NCBI GenBank assembly: GCA_011800805.1
Contig: MPNW01000419.1
Coordinates: 28,324-92,323, forward strand
Direction: 5' to 3'
From: Hirudo medicinalis
Taxonomy: Eukaryota > Annelida > Clitellata > Hirudinida > Hirudinidae
DNA length: 64,000 bases
Under the pieces are notes generated by a model, which saw only the letters and a program-made list of their open reading frames with translations, was not told where the DNA came from and ran no database searches. Made by a program: the position numbers and the translations under genes. Within the stretch, counting starts at the first letter, position 1. The number at the start of each line of letters is the position of its first letter. Shown here piece by piece: positions 46,585 to 57,558 of the stretch.

Positions 46585-47645
46585 TCAGGTTTGTGTCTCT
46601 GAATCTATAAGAAACCTATCTTCAATCTCATTCAATTCCATGCTGAACTTCCTCAACTCGTCAGAGAATGAAGTTTCTTCTGAAGATTCACTGGAGTCAA
46701 CAGTCATCATGCATTCATCACAACCTACAAAACAAAAAGGCATTTGATATTACAAGTTTAAGGAATTTACAAAAATGCTTTAAAAGAGTGTAATTAAGCC
46801 TGGTAACCTGACATAACATTCAATAAATTGGACTTCAATTATGCATTCATTAAAGCATTAGAAGCTTCATCTGTCTCAACTAATGAATAACACAAAATAA
46901 ATGCATATGTACATAATTAAAACAACTTATGTCACACATTATTAGTTAACATGTTAAAGATAAAGTTAAGCTTGACTTTCAAACAAAGTCACCTTCTGAT
47001 TTGTGTGTTTCATGCACTACTGCTTCATGAGGTGTTCCCTGATGGGTCTCAGAAATTAATTCATTATCAGACTGAATTCCATCACATTTAGAGTCTACAA
47101 CTAAGCATTGTAAAGGTAGCTGTTTTTCATCTGCAACTTCAAGTTGTTCCTGAGATATATAACCACTCCGGAGAGTCCTTAAACCTTGTATATTAATAAA
47201 AAATTTATTGCTAGCTATACATTTCATAGTAATAACACCAGACATTACCTCGAACTTTGGTAAAATACTGTTCTATTAAAGTTTGATCAAGATACGACGC
47301 ATTTTTCTGAGTATAGGACTCATTGTAACTGACAGCCTTGTTGCTTTTCGGCTGAAAATTATTACAAAAATAATGTCATTCTAACAAGGTCGTTTTTAAC
47401 CATTAAAATTAATGAGGTAACACTTTTTGAGAATTTTTATTCAGCCACTCATCACAACTCATCACGGAATAATTGTCCGTAGATTATTTTTATAAATTTA
47501 AACTACCGGCAAATCCTTTATTATTATATTGGAGGCGCGAAAACATTTAATTAATCGTTAGAATATCGAGCAATGTTAACATTTCAACTTTAATTTTTGA
47601 ATCAACTGACTAAATTAATTTTAAATTTGATAATGAATTTACCAT
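46585..47645 (-). CDS. Small protein with a PCNA-interaction (PIP) motif
   Basis: Exons (minus): 47643-47645 (ATG followed at once by GTAAAT), 47249-47351, 46993-47184, 46585-46724. Phases close, giving 145 residues. Residues 24-31 are QTLIEQYF, an exact PIP-box (Q-x-x-I-x-x-aromatic-aromatic), followed by basic TKVRGLRTLR. The rest is acidic and Ser-rich (SSESSEETSFSDELRKF), so probably disordered. PIP-boxes dock on the PCNA clamp. I do not recognise the family. The three-base first exon is unusual, and a start further upstream in another exon is possible. Regulation: an E2F-type site lies in the first intron. Confidence 0.5.
47534..47543 (-). promoter_or_regulatory. E2F-type site
   Basis: TTTTCGCGCC on the minus strand, a full match to the E2F consensus, about 100 bp downstream of the putative ATG exon of the PIP-box gene. 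CpG-containing decamers of this kind are rare in such AT-rich DNA. Confidence 0.35.
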
Positions 47646-48153
47646 CGCAAATTTTTGAAAATAGGAGATTTTCAAACATTGCGGAGCATGTGCTCTTATA
47701 AATACCGAAAAAGGGTCGACCGCCTGAGGGCTTTATAGAAAATGCATTTGAATTTTAAGGCTGGTAAATGTTACACAAGCTCTTCAAATTTTCTGTCGAC
47801 AATTCGTCTCAAAACATCATGTATCATTTATATGGTAGGAACACATTTTAATTAATATAATAATTTGTAAATACATGAATATTTTATTTACATTAAATTG
47901 GTTCTTTTGTATTTCTTAATCTGGTTAATGAATAATCATTAATATAAGACATGCAAGTAACTTGCAATAACATCGTGTTCCAGTTATTCAACCATCAAGG
48001 GTTTTTGACATCGAAATAAAAAAGGGACGTTTTCATTCTTTCGTGACCTATGAAAACAGTAATTACTGAACCAGCTACCCATGGGAGGGTTTTTGTAGAA
48101 CATTTTTCTTAAAATAAAGAAGCCAAATCATTCAAAATAGTTCGGAATCTTGA

Positions 48154-49191
48154 TCATTGCCTCTTTTCAGACCTTTTGAATTGTTCATTTGAAACAGGGT
48201 CTTTATTTTTAGACGTGGATCTTTTAGGTTCATTCCTGCCTTTGCTTATTTGCGATTGTGGTTCCTGGACCTGCTTCCTTTTTTTCAGTTCGTAATTTGT
48301 TTCAATTTCACTGATCTCACCTCGAGAGCTCAGACCAGTCATGGCAAAGTCATTAGTGTCGTCTTGCAAATAAGCCGATGAAAATCTTGATTTTTCGGGA
48401 TTACTAACTCTATTTCTGACCTTTTCTTCTGCGGATTGGCCGGGCGCTAACTTCGGAGATTCAAAGTTCTCTCCGTGGTACGGACTCGTGCACTGAATTC
48501 CCGTGAAGTCTTCCAGCGAGCCACACTTTTTAACGTTGTGCTCTCCAGATTTTAAACCGGGCGATATTTTTCTTGGATTGTGATATTCATTTTTAAACGA
48601 TGATCCTCCCAATGGATTTTCTTCCCGGCCTCTTTCTGGAGCTTCATTTGACTCGCGGTTTCTGTTTGGGTTATATTGAGTTATGCGTGATAGTTTAACT
48701 TTGCTCTCCTGCATAGAAAATCCCGAGACATCATTTTTGAAGCTTCGTGAGCCACGTTGAGAACTGCAGGCGATCGACTTGTGCCGAAGCATTTTTGAAC
48801 TGGAATGTACCTCTTCATCGTGTTTGCATTGGAAAGGCTTCCTACCTCGCCGAACAAAGACAATTTCGTGGTTTTTTAGGGTCACTCCAGCATGTTGACA
48901 GTCGGCGAACTTTTTGTTCAGCATGGAAATGGCTTTCGCGTGGAACTCCTGAGGATAATTTGGAGATTTCGTGCCATCAATCCTGTTCTTTGATTTCGAA
49001 CATTCGTCGGATTCAGGAGAGTTTGCATTGAGAGATTCGTTCCAGAGCGACAAATCGTGAACATGAACTTGTTCATAATTCTGCTTTTTAAGCATTTCAA
49101 TCCCCCTTTTAACGGATTGTTGATATTTGGAGATGTTTGTGTGTGACGCAAGAAGAAATAAAATAAAACCCAAACTGAACAAAACTAACAA
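48154..49191 (-). CDS. Unrecognised long open frame, disordered protein
   Basis: An uninterrupted 345-codon frame, far longer than chance in DNA this AT-rich. It is rich in Ser, Lys, Asn and Glu, with basic patches (RRGRKPFQCKHDEE, LKKRKQVQEPQ) and no domain I know. There is no ATG at the 5' end. Either translation starts at MLKKQNYEQVHVHD (about 49098), or a short exon MIFQRKLVKVIRFWKRRF just upstream is joined through a small intron (GTAAAT...TTCAG) in matching phase, giving a hydrophobic LGFILFLLA next. That exon would begin only about 20 bp from the stop of the PTB gene, which makes it doubtful. Confidence 0.45.
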   Translation of the reverse strand: MLVLFSLGFILFLLASHTNISKYQQSVKRGIEMLKKQNYEQVHVHDLSLWNESLNANSPESDECSKSKNRIDGTKSPNYPQEFHAKAISMLNKKFADCQHAGVTLKNHEIVFVRRGRKPFQCKHDEEVHSSSKMLRHKSIACSSQRGSRSFKNDVSGFSMQESKVKLSRITQYNPNRNRESNEAPERGREENPLGGSSFKNEYHNPRKISPGLKSGEHNVKKCGSLEDFTGIQCTSPYHGENFESPKLAPGQSAEEKVRNRVSNPEKSRFSSAYLQDDTNDFAMTGLSSRGEISEIETNYELKKRKQVQEPQSQISKGRNEPKRSTSKNKDPVSNEQFKRSEKRQ

Positions 49192-49309
49192 ATCTCATTT
49201 AGGACTCAGTAAATCGAAAAAATAATTTACTTAAAGCGTCGTTTCCAAAACCGAATAACTTTTACAAGTTTTCTTTGAAAAATCATTGTCGGCTCGAGAT
49301 AAATTAGTT

Positions 49310-50351
49310 TTATATTTCCGTGTTGTCGTCGACGACTGACTTTAGATCGACATGAAATTTGTGGGGCCGGTCTTTCATCGTGGATTCCAGCATCTGAAAA
49401 GCATTTGCAACCGAAAGTGCCATTTTACGGCAGGTGACGATGCTGTCACAGAGGTAAGCGTGACACTCCGTGACTCTGGAGTTGCTTGACAATTCACGCA
49501 CCAAGATGAAGACGAAAATCTTGGCGTATCGGTTGTCTTGAACGGCGTAAGAGATGAAGTCAAGAGGTATTAGACCAGCGTCCTTTACTTTCTTGCTCGA
49601 TCTGCTCTTTGGGTGAAGCGAGACCTATTACAAATATAAAAATTTAATTTATTTACATATCTTTATGATTATTGATCAAAATTATGTTAGTATAATAAGA
49701 TTTTGTAGTCGTAAGTTCTGACAAAAATTTGAACAATATACGGCCTCAAGGAAAACATGTTAAGCCTGACATTTTATAAACAAACCATCTTCTGGTTTTG
49801 ATGATTAATAATCAAAAAATAATGCAGACTCAGTTATCTATTATTTAAAAGAAATTTCACTTCATTCACTCATTATAAGTGTGAGTTTATACCTTTGAAA
49901 CGAATAAGTTTGAATTCTGCAGACCAACCTTAAAACCATCCTCCTGAACTTTCACGTTTATGAGTGGAAGGTCATCATCCGCATCCAAATTCTTCAGGTC
50001 CCTGACCATCAAATCTACCGGCACTCTCGTCACTTTTGATCCCCAGAGGCCCTCGCATGACATGCTCCCTACGTATTTGACGAGAAACCTCTGAGGCAGA
50101 GCACCGACTGTGACGCTTGTAATGATCTCGTTCCTCTCCTTCTTCGACATTTTCTTCTCTCCCGGTGGAGCTGTCAGACTTCCAAGGAATCTCTTGAAGG
50201 TCTTTTGGAAGGAATTGATCTTCGTTCCATCAGCCTTAGAGGTCGCGTCAGACTGGTTGCTATTATCCACCTCGCCCATGTCCGTTCCGTTCGAGCTGAG
50301 GCTGAGTCTGTTCATGAGGTTTGCGTGATCGTCCTCAATTTTGCCAGCCAT
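49310..50351 (-). CDS. PTB/PID-domain protein, two exons
   Basis: Exons (minus): 49893-50351 and 49310-49624, joined in phase 0; 257 residues from MAGKIEDDHANLMNRLS. After an acidic, disordered N-terminus and a basic KKMSKKERNEI, a phosphotyrosine-binding fold reads PQRFLVKYVGSMSCEGLWGS, PVDLMVRDL, NVKVQEDGFKV, IPLDFISYAVQDNRYAKIFV and ECHAYLCDS, with the closing helix LSVANAFQMLE. The pattern 'F.I.YA..D.....IF.F....... CHA' is shared with PID1/FAM43-type PTB proteins, which bind NPxY tails of LRP-like receptors. The exact subfamily is uncertain. The C-terminus is short (SVVDDNTEI). Confidence 0.8.
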
Positions 50352-52490
50352 CGTCGATGTTTATGGATGAAAATATTCCGAATGGAGTTTATTTGAAATC
50401 CTATACCGAAAAGAACTCACTCGCTCAATATATGAATGTCAGAACATCCTTTGAGGGAATCACGAGATGTTTTGGATGTGGTCGATCACGACTATTATTC
50501 ATCGCCTTCACGAAAGCTTGAATATCTGCTGTGTTCGATCTAATTAATAAATTAATGAGACGCTCCCACGCTCCATTGATGAAAGCCTATCAGCTATCAA
50601 TCTCATTAACATAAAATTTATCGAATCACATTTAATAAATCAAATTGTATCAAAATCAACTTCTTGTTAACTTTAAATATGAATGATTTGATGAGTAATA
50701 TCCTTAATAGAAACATTTACAAATTCAAAACAAACCCTTTTTTCATATCTTGTGAGCTACCCCATTACATATGCCCTATTAATTATTCATGAATGACATG
50801 TTTCTAGGCCAGCAGCTGAGGCATCGTTTACCTGTAATCAAGCTCATGAATATCTATTTGAATATTAATCGGACAAAACCTGGTGAATAGAAGAGCTTGC
50901 GTGGCATCTGTTTTGAGAAGTGATATTTACGTGGTCTATTTGAATCGTCATCATCATCGTCGTCGTCGTCATGGGAACCTCTCTGTTGATTACATTAAAC
51001 ATTTGTAAAAAGTATAACGACTTCGACAAGACGACAACGATGATGATGATGATGATGGCGATTATGATGACGATGATAATGACGATGATGATGACGATGA
51101 TGCCTTATCCGTAAAACCGCAGATGTTGGCCACGTGAGAATCTAGGCAAGCAGCAGTAAACAAATTTTTAAGCTGTCATCAACAGACTTCACCGTCGAAA
51201 AATAATCTCGTTACTATAAAAAAATAATCAATTCTCACTCATTTTAATTGTAAAACATTTATTAAATACTACCGAGAGCGTAGTAGGTTATCATTACCTA
51301 CACACATTACCTAATGCTGTCAGTGATGCTTGTACGTAATGTCGTGCAATGAATTAATGCATCGCATGTTGCTGTATTTTTTGTTGTATTGATCATCGCC
51401 AGCGGTCTGGTTATCTGTTTGGATCAATTCGTCTCCAAGGTAATGCGATTTTAAAACCACAAATGTTGTACAAATGTCCCCAACAAGGTCCGATATGCGT
51501 CACAGTTAAACTGACATTTGTATTTGTGTTATTTTTAGCAGCTAGATAATAATTCGGGTCCAAACCAAAAACGGGGGAAAACCAAAAATAGCGAAGTTTC
51601 TTTATTTACCCACGACAAAAACTCTGTCCATTGTTCTCTCAAGATCCAACATTTTGAAGTTAGAAGTTAACTCTACTGACCCTAACCCTGACCAGAATCT
51701 GATCTGACTGATTATATTCATAATCTGATCTGATTGTATTCATAAACCTTTAGTGTGTCTTTGAGAAAAACAAATCTATTTACTTCGCCATTTTGATTTT
51801 TCTCCCTACTGGGTTTTCCCTTTTGGACAGTCCCTAAAATTCTTCTGAAGATTTAGTAATGGTTTTACGTGTCTGTAATATTCCATCCTCAATTATTAAT
51901 GTGGTTGATAAAGTTTGTTGTTGTTAAGCATCGAATGGTTGTCACAAATAATTAATAACAAATAACTAATAACTTTTCTTATTTTTTAACGGTAGCAAGA
52001 TAATATTTATTAACTTTAAATTAATTGTAATATTTAAAAATTAATAAATTAAATAAATTCTTTGAATAATTATTATTGAAAAGATTGAAGAGATATTCGT
52101 GGATCTCATTTAATCAATGTATTAGAATGACTTTAAAAGCTGTCACGGCTTTTATTGAAAGCTATTATTGCTTGTCATGTGATCGACAAAAATCAATGAA
52201 GGTGTTAATGGAAAAAATAGGTCCATATTTAAAAGAATTACTCATGCACAGCAACGTCATGCAATGATAAACATAAACATCCTTAACCTAAAATTTCGTT
52301 TGTAAAAAAATATGAGAAAAAACAAAAGAATAAAAATAAGCCACGAGATAATAAGATATAAAGCGCTTGAATAATTAGTTTTTTTGGCAACAGTTCAGAA
52401 AAGGAGCATCTTCACTGACCTACTTTACGCCGGCACAATTAGGACCTTGTCTACTCGGCGACTTCCGCTGGCAACTCACCTCGTCACGTG
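50352..52490. other. Intergenic region
   Basis: Presumed promoter of the PTB gene, GAC/GAT microsatellites at 50947-50973 and 51037-51100, and AT-rich unique DNA. I found no supported exon. Confidence 0.5.
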
Positions 52491-53279
52491 ATGCATATCA
52501 GGGTCACGGCTGCACCGATGAAGGGCTCCCGCGGGGCATCTAGGTCATCGAGGCGAAAGAAGAATTACGACTATTACAGAGTTATGCACAAGGACTTCTA
52601 CCACAAAGATCCGAGGAGGAAGAAGTGCAGCTGTGACGCTTGCCGATCTTACCCTAAGGATTCCCACTGGAGACATGACTACAGACCTCAAAGAAGGCAC
52701 TGCGACCACAGGCACAACACGCGGAGCAGACGACATAGATATCCTTACGACGATTACGTATCGCCTCGGGAGTTGATCTCGAGTCATCTGAGGGACATCG
52801 AAAACCGACACTACAAGAAGGGTTTCAGAAGAAACGATTGGTCTACGCTTTCCCTGCTGAACGCTCGCAATCCGAGGTACCCAAACTACTCCCATTACTC
52901 TCAGTTCAGACCAGTACATCCTCAGCCCTCACACCCCTTGCCTCGCTTCCCTTATATACCCCAAACCAGTCGGTCTCACGACATAAAGGACGACTACGAA
53001 CCGGAGTACAGCGACGAGTTTACCGGGCGCATCTTCGAGCATTTCCTCAATCAAAGGCCCAGAGGTTACGAGCTACCCACCTACCCTGAACAGGAAGGTT
53101 ACATGACCGGATGGGAGGCAGACGCGATACCGCCGAAGCAGGATTACGATTGGAGCTGCTACGGCAACTCCTGGTCCGAGGGTTCGGCCAATTTGCCAAC
53201 CTCCATGGACAAAATGGCGGAGGATAAAATGAAAGAAATGCCGAGCGCTTACGGGTGGTCCGGCAATCCGTATTTATAG
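52491..53279 (+). CDS. Unrecognised Arg/His/Tyr-rich protein
   Basis: A 262-codon frame with codon use and GC content well above its surroundings. It starts MHIRVTAAPMKGSRGASRSS and ends YGWSGNPYL. It has a highly basic first half with Cys pairs (KCSCDACRSY) and RH/RR runs, and a second half rich in Pro and Tyr (HPLPRFPYIP, YELPTYPEQEGY). No domain or signal peptide is recognised. The ATG sits inside a CACGTGATG context, i.e. directly on an E-box. It may be a single-exon gene or the last exon of a larger one. Confidence 0.6.
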   Translation: MHIRVTAAPMKGSRGASRSSRRKKNYDYYRVMHKDFYHKDPRRKKCSCDACRSYPKDSHWRHDYRPQRRHCDHRHNTRSRRHRYPYDDYVSPRELISSHLRDIENRHYKKGFRRNDWSTLSLLNARNPRYPNYSHYSQFRPVHPQPSHPLPRFPYIPQTSRSHDIKDDYEPEYSDEFTGRIFEHFLNQRPRGYELPTYPEQEGYMTGWEADAIPPKQDYDWSCYGNSWSEGSANLPTSMDKMAEDKMKEMPSAYGWSGNPYL

Positions 53280-53473
53280 AGGGGAATTTTTTTTTCGTTT
53301 CCGATTCTTTATTTTTAAGCATTGGTTGAATATTCTGGAAGAGCAATCTTACTTTTTTGCAACATTCGATCATCTGGTGGAGGGAAGTCTCATTCCTGAC
53401 AATTTGAACTGATTTTTTTGGAAACGACATTTGACGTCTAAATGTAATTGCACATTTGAATTGATTGTCAGTA

Positions 53474-53814
53474 CAACCAACCAACCAACCAACCAACCAA
53501 CCCCTCTGAATGATAAGCTATCATCTGAATCTCATCACCAAAACACGCATCCTTTTGATTGGTCGCGAAGTACTTTTACATTGTTTCGATTCATCACAAA
53601 AAACGATGTAAAACTTTGATGAGTTTATCCAAAAGAAGTTATTTAAAAACTTGGTTTAATTTTATTAATTATATTAACCTTTGATAATTAAATTAGTTTC
53701 CTAATAATAATAATAATAATAATAATAACGATAATGATTATGAAGATGTTGATGATTATTAACAATATTAATAAAAATTCTTATTATCACGACAATTGTT
53801 GTTGTTGTTGTTGC

Positions 53815-53845
<31 letters not shown>

Positions 53846-53890
53846 ATTGTTGATGTTGTTGTTGTTGTTATTGTTGATGTTGTTGTTATC
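53474..53890. repeat. (CCAA)n, (AAT)n and (GTT)n microsatellites
   Basis: CCAA units at 53476-53503, AAT at 53702-53727, and a GTT tract with GTTGTTATTGTTGAT variants at 53793-53889. Confidence 0.9.
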
Positions 53891-54385
53891 AAGCCAAATA
53901 ATTATTCGACTAATTGAACGTTCCAATTAAGGCGATTATCATGAAATAACGACGGAAACATCCGTTAAACATTTGAAACCTTCCAAGCAAAATAAAAATG
54001 AAACAAGGAACATAGCGAGCAGCTTTTGAAGAGGGAAGCCAGCTAGCATCTTCAATGTTAGCACATTCGTAACGTGTTTTGCGTCTGCAGTCTACTTTAG
54101 GAAGGGGTCATGTTTTGTTTTAGTTCTACGAAGTTCTCGTCTGTTTAATAGATATAAACAAAAGATTCGCATTAGGGAAACGTCTACACAGAACAAACAG
54201 TCCAAACAGGGAAAAGAGTTGAATTTTAAAATTCCGTTTGAGAAATTTCTCCATAAATTCACAGCGATGAATAGCGATGCTCACAGTAGTTTAGCGGGGG
54301 AAGTCTCGTAACTGGGTTAAGCATTTCATCCTAGCGGGAGACCTCTGACTTTTCAGCTTCCATAGTTCTTAAGAATTCTTTTACC

Positions 54386-56029
54386 ATGGACTCGACCAGG
54401 AGCCATCGTGTTCGATTCCTACTGCCGGACAAAGACGACTGGAGCGATGGAAAATGGCTGGATGACGACGAGGTGAGAAAGAGATTCGATCTGAAGCTGT
54501 CAAGACTGGTCGTACCTCCACCGCCAAAGATGAGTCACCAGTTAAAGGACCCTGACGAGCTCCTTGTTGAGCTGAAGAGGAAACTCTTGGCCATCGACAG
54601 GACAATCCAGTTTAGGGAAGTCATCATCGAGGAAGAAGAGAATCAAGGTTATATTTTGGCATTTGCACTTTGGTCTCACTTCGATTTTGCTTAAATATTT
54701 TAATATGCATATGCTAAATAATTAATTTAATGGAGCAGTTGTGAAGTAAATAGGTTGTATTAATTTAATAGTCAGTGGATCTTGTATTTTAATAGAAAAT
54801 ATTAAAGAATTCGAGAAATTGGAGATTAGTGAAGATGATAGCGATCAGCTTTTCGTTCTCAAAATTTATTGATTTTCATTCGCTTCTCAGGCTCTTCGTA
54901 AATTGAATTGTTATGTTGCTTTTAGATTGTTTAAGCATTTCCAATGTGAAACTAGATATTCACAGATGATCACGGAATGAATTATTCATAATATTGAATT
55001 AAATATGCCGCCAATTTTTAATTTAAATAAATTAAACGAAAACAAACAAATGAGTTTCCAGTTTGTCAGCAACAACTCGCCCATGAACTTCTCTAAAATG
55101 TTGAAACTCAAATATTTTCAATTAACTAAAAATATTAAATAATGTTATTTTATTAAACGTTAACTTTATATAACGTTTTAGATATAAAATGGTTGTTATT
55201 TAAAACAAAAAAAGATGTTTAGATTTTCTTGAAAATTTAATACATAAAAATTCAAACAGATTTGCAGCCGCAAATACCGACTCTCACATCTCCTGAAAGT
55301 CCTTCTGAAGTTCTGAACGAGGAATCAAACAAACAAGATAACCAACAGCTACCTGCTCAACGAGACCTACCTACAATACAACAACAACCACAACAACAAC
55401 AGCAACCACAACAAAAACAACAACAACAACAACCGTCAACTAACCACCAACAAACTTCTGAACAATCCCAGACTAAGCAAGCCCAGGCAAACCATTCACC
55501 CATGCTAACATCTAAAGTGGGTCCCAAGCGACCCCCTCTACCTCCAAACAAGAGACCCAAAGAGGATCCCAGAGGTGCCCAAACATCGTCTGGAACACAA
55601 GCCGGCATCAAGAGGCAAGACTCTCTTCCGCGGAGCTTCAAGACAAGGAGAAGATCCTTCAGAGACTTCTCCAAGCGTCAGTTTCAGAGAGCTCTCTCTG
55701 CCATGAACATATCGAAGTCTGGGAATCAAGATCAGAAGCTGCTGAGATCGAATTCTTTAGATATGAAAATAGACGGTTCTTCTCTGACAGACTCGACAAC
55801 TGGTCTCCAGCAGCATGGACAGAGGATCCGCTCAAAGAGTTCCAGTTCCCTCCTCCTTTCAAACTTGAGACTGAGATTCCACAGGTTTCCGTCGAACATC
55901 TACAAAAAATCGAAGAAAGGAGACTCCTCTGGACAGTCAAACATGAAGAGGAGGTCTTCCTGGAGCAAGCTGTTTTCGTCCTGGTCTTCAAACCTGCAGG
56001 CTTGCACCAGAGCTCAGACGGACGACTAG
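54386..56029 (+). CDS. Unrecognised two-exon protein with Gln-rich and basic Ser-rich parts
   Basis: Exons 54386-54647 and 55260-56029 join in phase 1, giving 343 residues. The start is in a strong context (TTACCATGGA). The first exon is charged (DKDDWSDGKWLDDDEVRKRF) with PPPPKM and a helical VELKRKLLAIDR, then an acidic EEEEN. Exon 2 has a poly-Gln region (residues about 128-150), a proline-rich PKRPPLPPNKRPKE that looks like an SH3 ligand, and repeated basic Ser motifs (RQDSLPRSF, RRRSFRDF, LRSNSLDM, RRSSWSKLF) resembling basophilic-kinase or 14-3-3 sites. It is likely a disordered adaptor; no family is recognised. Confidence 0.7.
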
Positions 56030-57558
56030 ACCCAGACTCACGCAAGTGTGCACGAATGCACAGCAAGAAGTGGAAGGAAGGAAGGAATCAAGAAAGAGGG
56101 GAAAATAATAATGACGATACATTCAAGAGATGCACACCAATCAGTCTTCAGCAGGAACATTTTATTATTTAATATTTGTTATTTCCTCAATTAATTATTA
56201 TTCTTTCTTAATTGAAGTTCGCTGTTCGATTTTATTTGGAACGAAAATGTAAACAATTTTAGGAGCTCTAACGGAGATGTATAAGATGCTGCTTCTGTTC
56301 TGCCTCTCATCATCGTTTGTAAACTCTTTGCACTCTGCTGATCTTCTCAGATGTTGAATCGGAAAATAAAAAGGCCATTTGACGACGAATAGGCATTTCT
56401 TAATCGATAACTATTTTATAAAGGAGTGTTAGGAGTTGGGATAAATAGATAAATATAAAGTAAAAATAGTGTTTATTATTGATAATGATATTAAACTACT
56501 TTTATAATTCATATTATAGACGCTATTAATGTGTGGGTTGTTTTTGCTAGGGTCGGGTTTGGGGCTAAAGAATTTGACAAATTCTCTCAAATTTCCTCTC
56601 ACAAGCAGGAAATGCTAAATTGAAAAATGTAAAAACTGACTTTCTCAAATATTTCCTTGCGACGTCTGGTGCTAAATGTCGCATTTCCAATAGTTTGATG
56701 AATAAATAGAAGTAAACATGTTCCGAGATGGAACTTTGCAAATGTTACAAATCTTCATTCATGTTCATTTATGTTTTGATGGATTAATCTAATTAGGACT
56801 TCTTTTTCATATCTTTTTCAAATCCACTCTGAATTTCTCGACTTTGTTTCTAAATCGATGGATTCGTATTAATTCAGGTAATAAATACAAATAAAATGGA
56901 ATCTTGGGAATCTCATTAGTGTTTCGCTGAATTTGAAGCAAAAATAGCAAACTCTGTTAAACTCTGCAAGATGTCATCATTTGATAAATTGAACGACACA
57001 GATTACTTCCAAATAGCTCAAAGTATTTACAATTTTTTTCCTAGCATAAATTATGATAATTACGACTAATTCATACCAATCCACCTATTCGTCCTTATTA
57101 GGCCATATGTGTTATTCAAAATATTACATCACAAATCCGATCTAACAGGTTGCATTTTCAAAGCTGAATTATTTAATTATTTGAAATATTTAATTTTATT
57201 TTTATTTTACATTAAATTGTCGAAACACGCAACTTTGCTTATGGTTTTTTTAAGATGTAAGAGAGTCCCCTGAACAAATATTGTTAGTGACGTTTTGCAT
57301 ACATTTTCTCGAACATTCTTAAGTTCGGTTTGTTTATTCGGCCATTTTTGTACCAGATTCTGAGCGCGGTTGAGTTGAATTGCAGAGCGTCACACTTATT
57401 CATAATAATCGCATGTTTTGTAAATTATATTTTAACAAAATGACATTTTGAAATTTTGGTAGTTCCATTAGATTCCAAGAGATTACACCTCACAATAATT
57501 TAAAACAATATAAAACTTCACCACCGATAAACAGACAACATTGACTTATGCCAAGAAG
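56030..57558. other. Intergenic region
   Basis: AT-rich; contains the 3' UTR of the previous gene and the promoter of the Lifeguard gene. No exon or repeat of note seen. Confidence 0.5.

Noticed and set aside
46274..46747. 157-codon plus-strand frame
   Set aside because: Overlaps, antisense, the last exon of the PIP-box gene; no motif and no codon bias.
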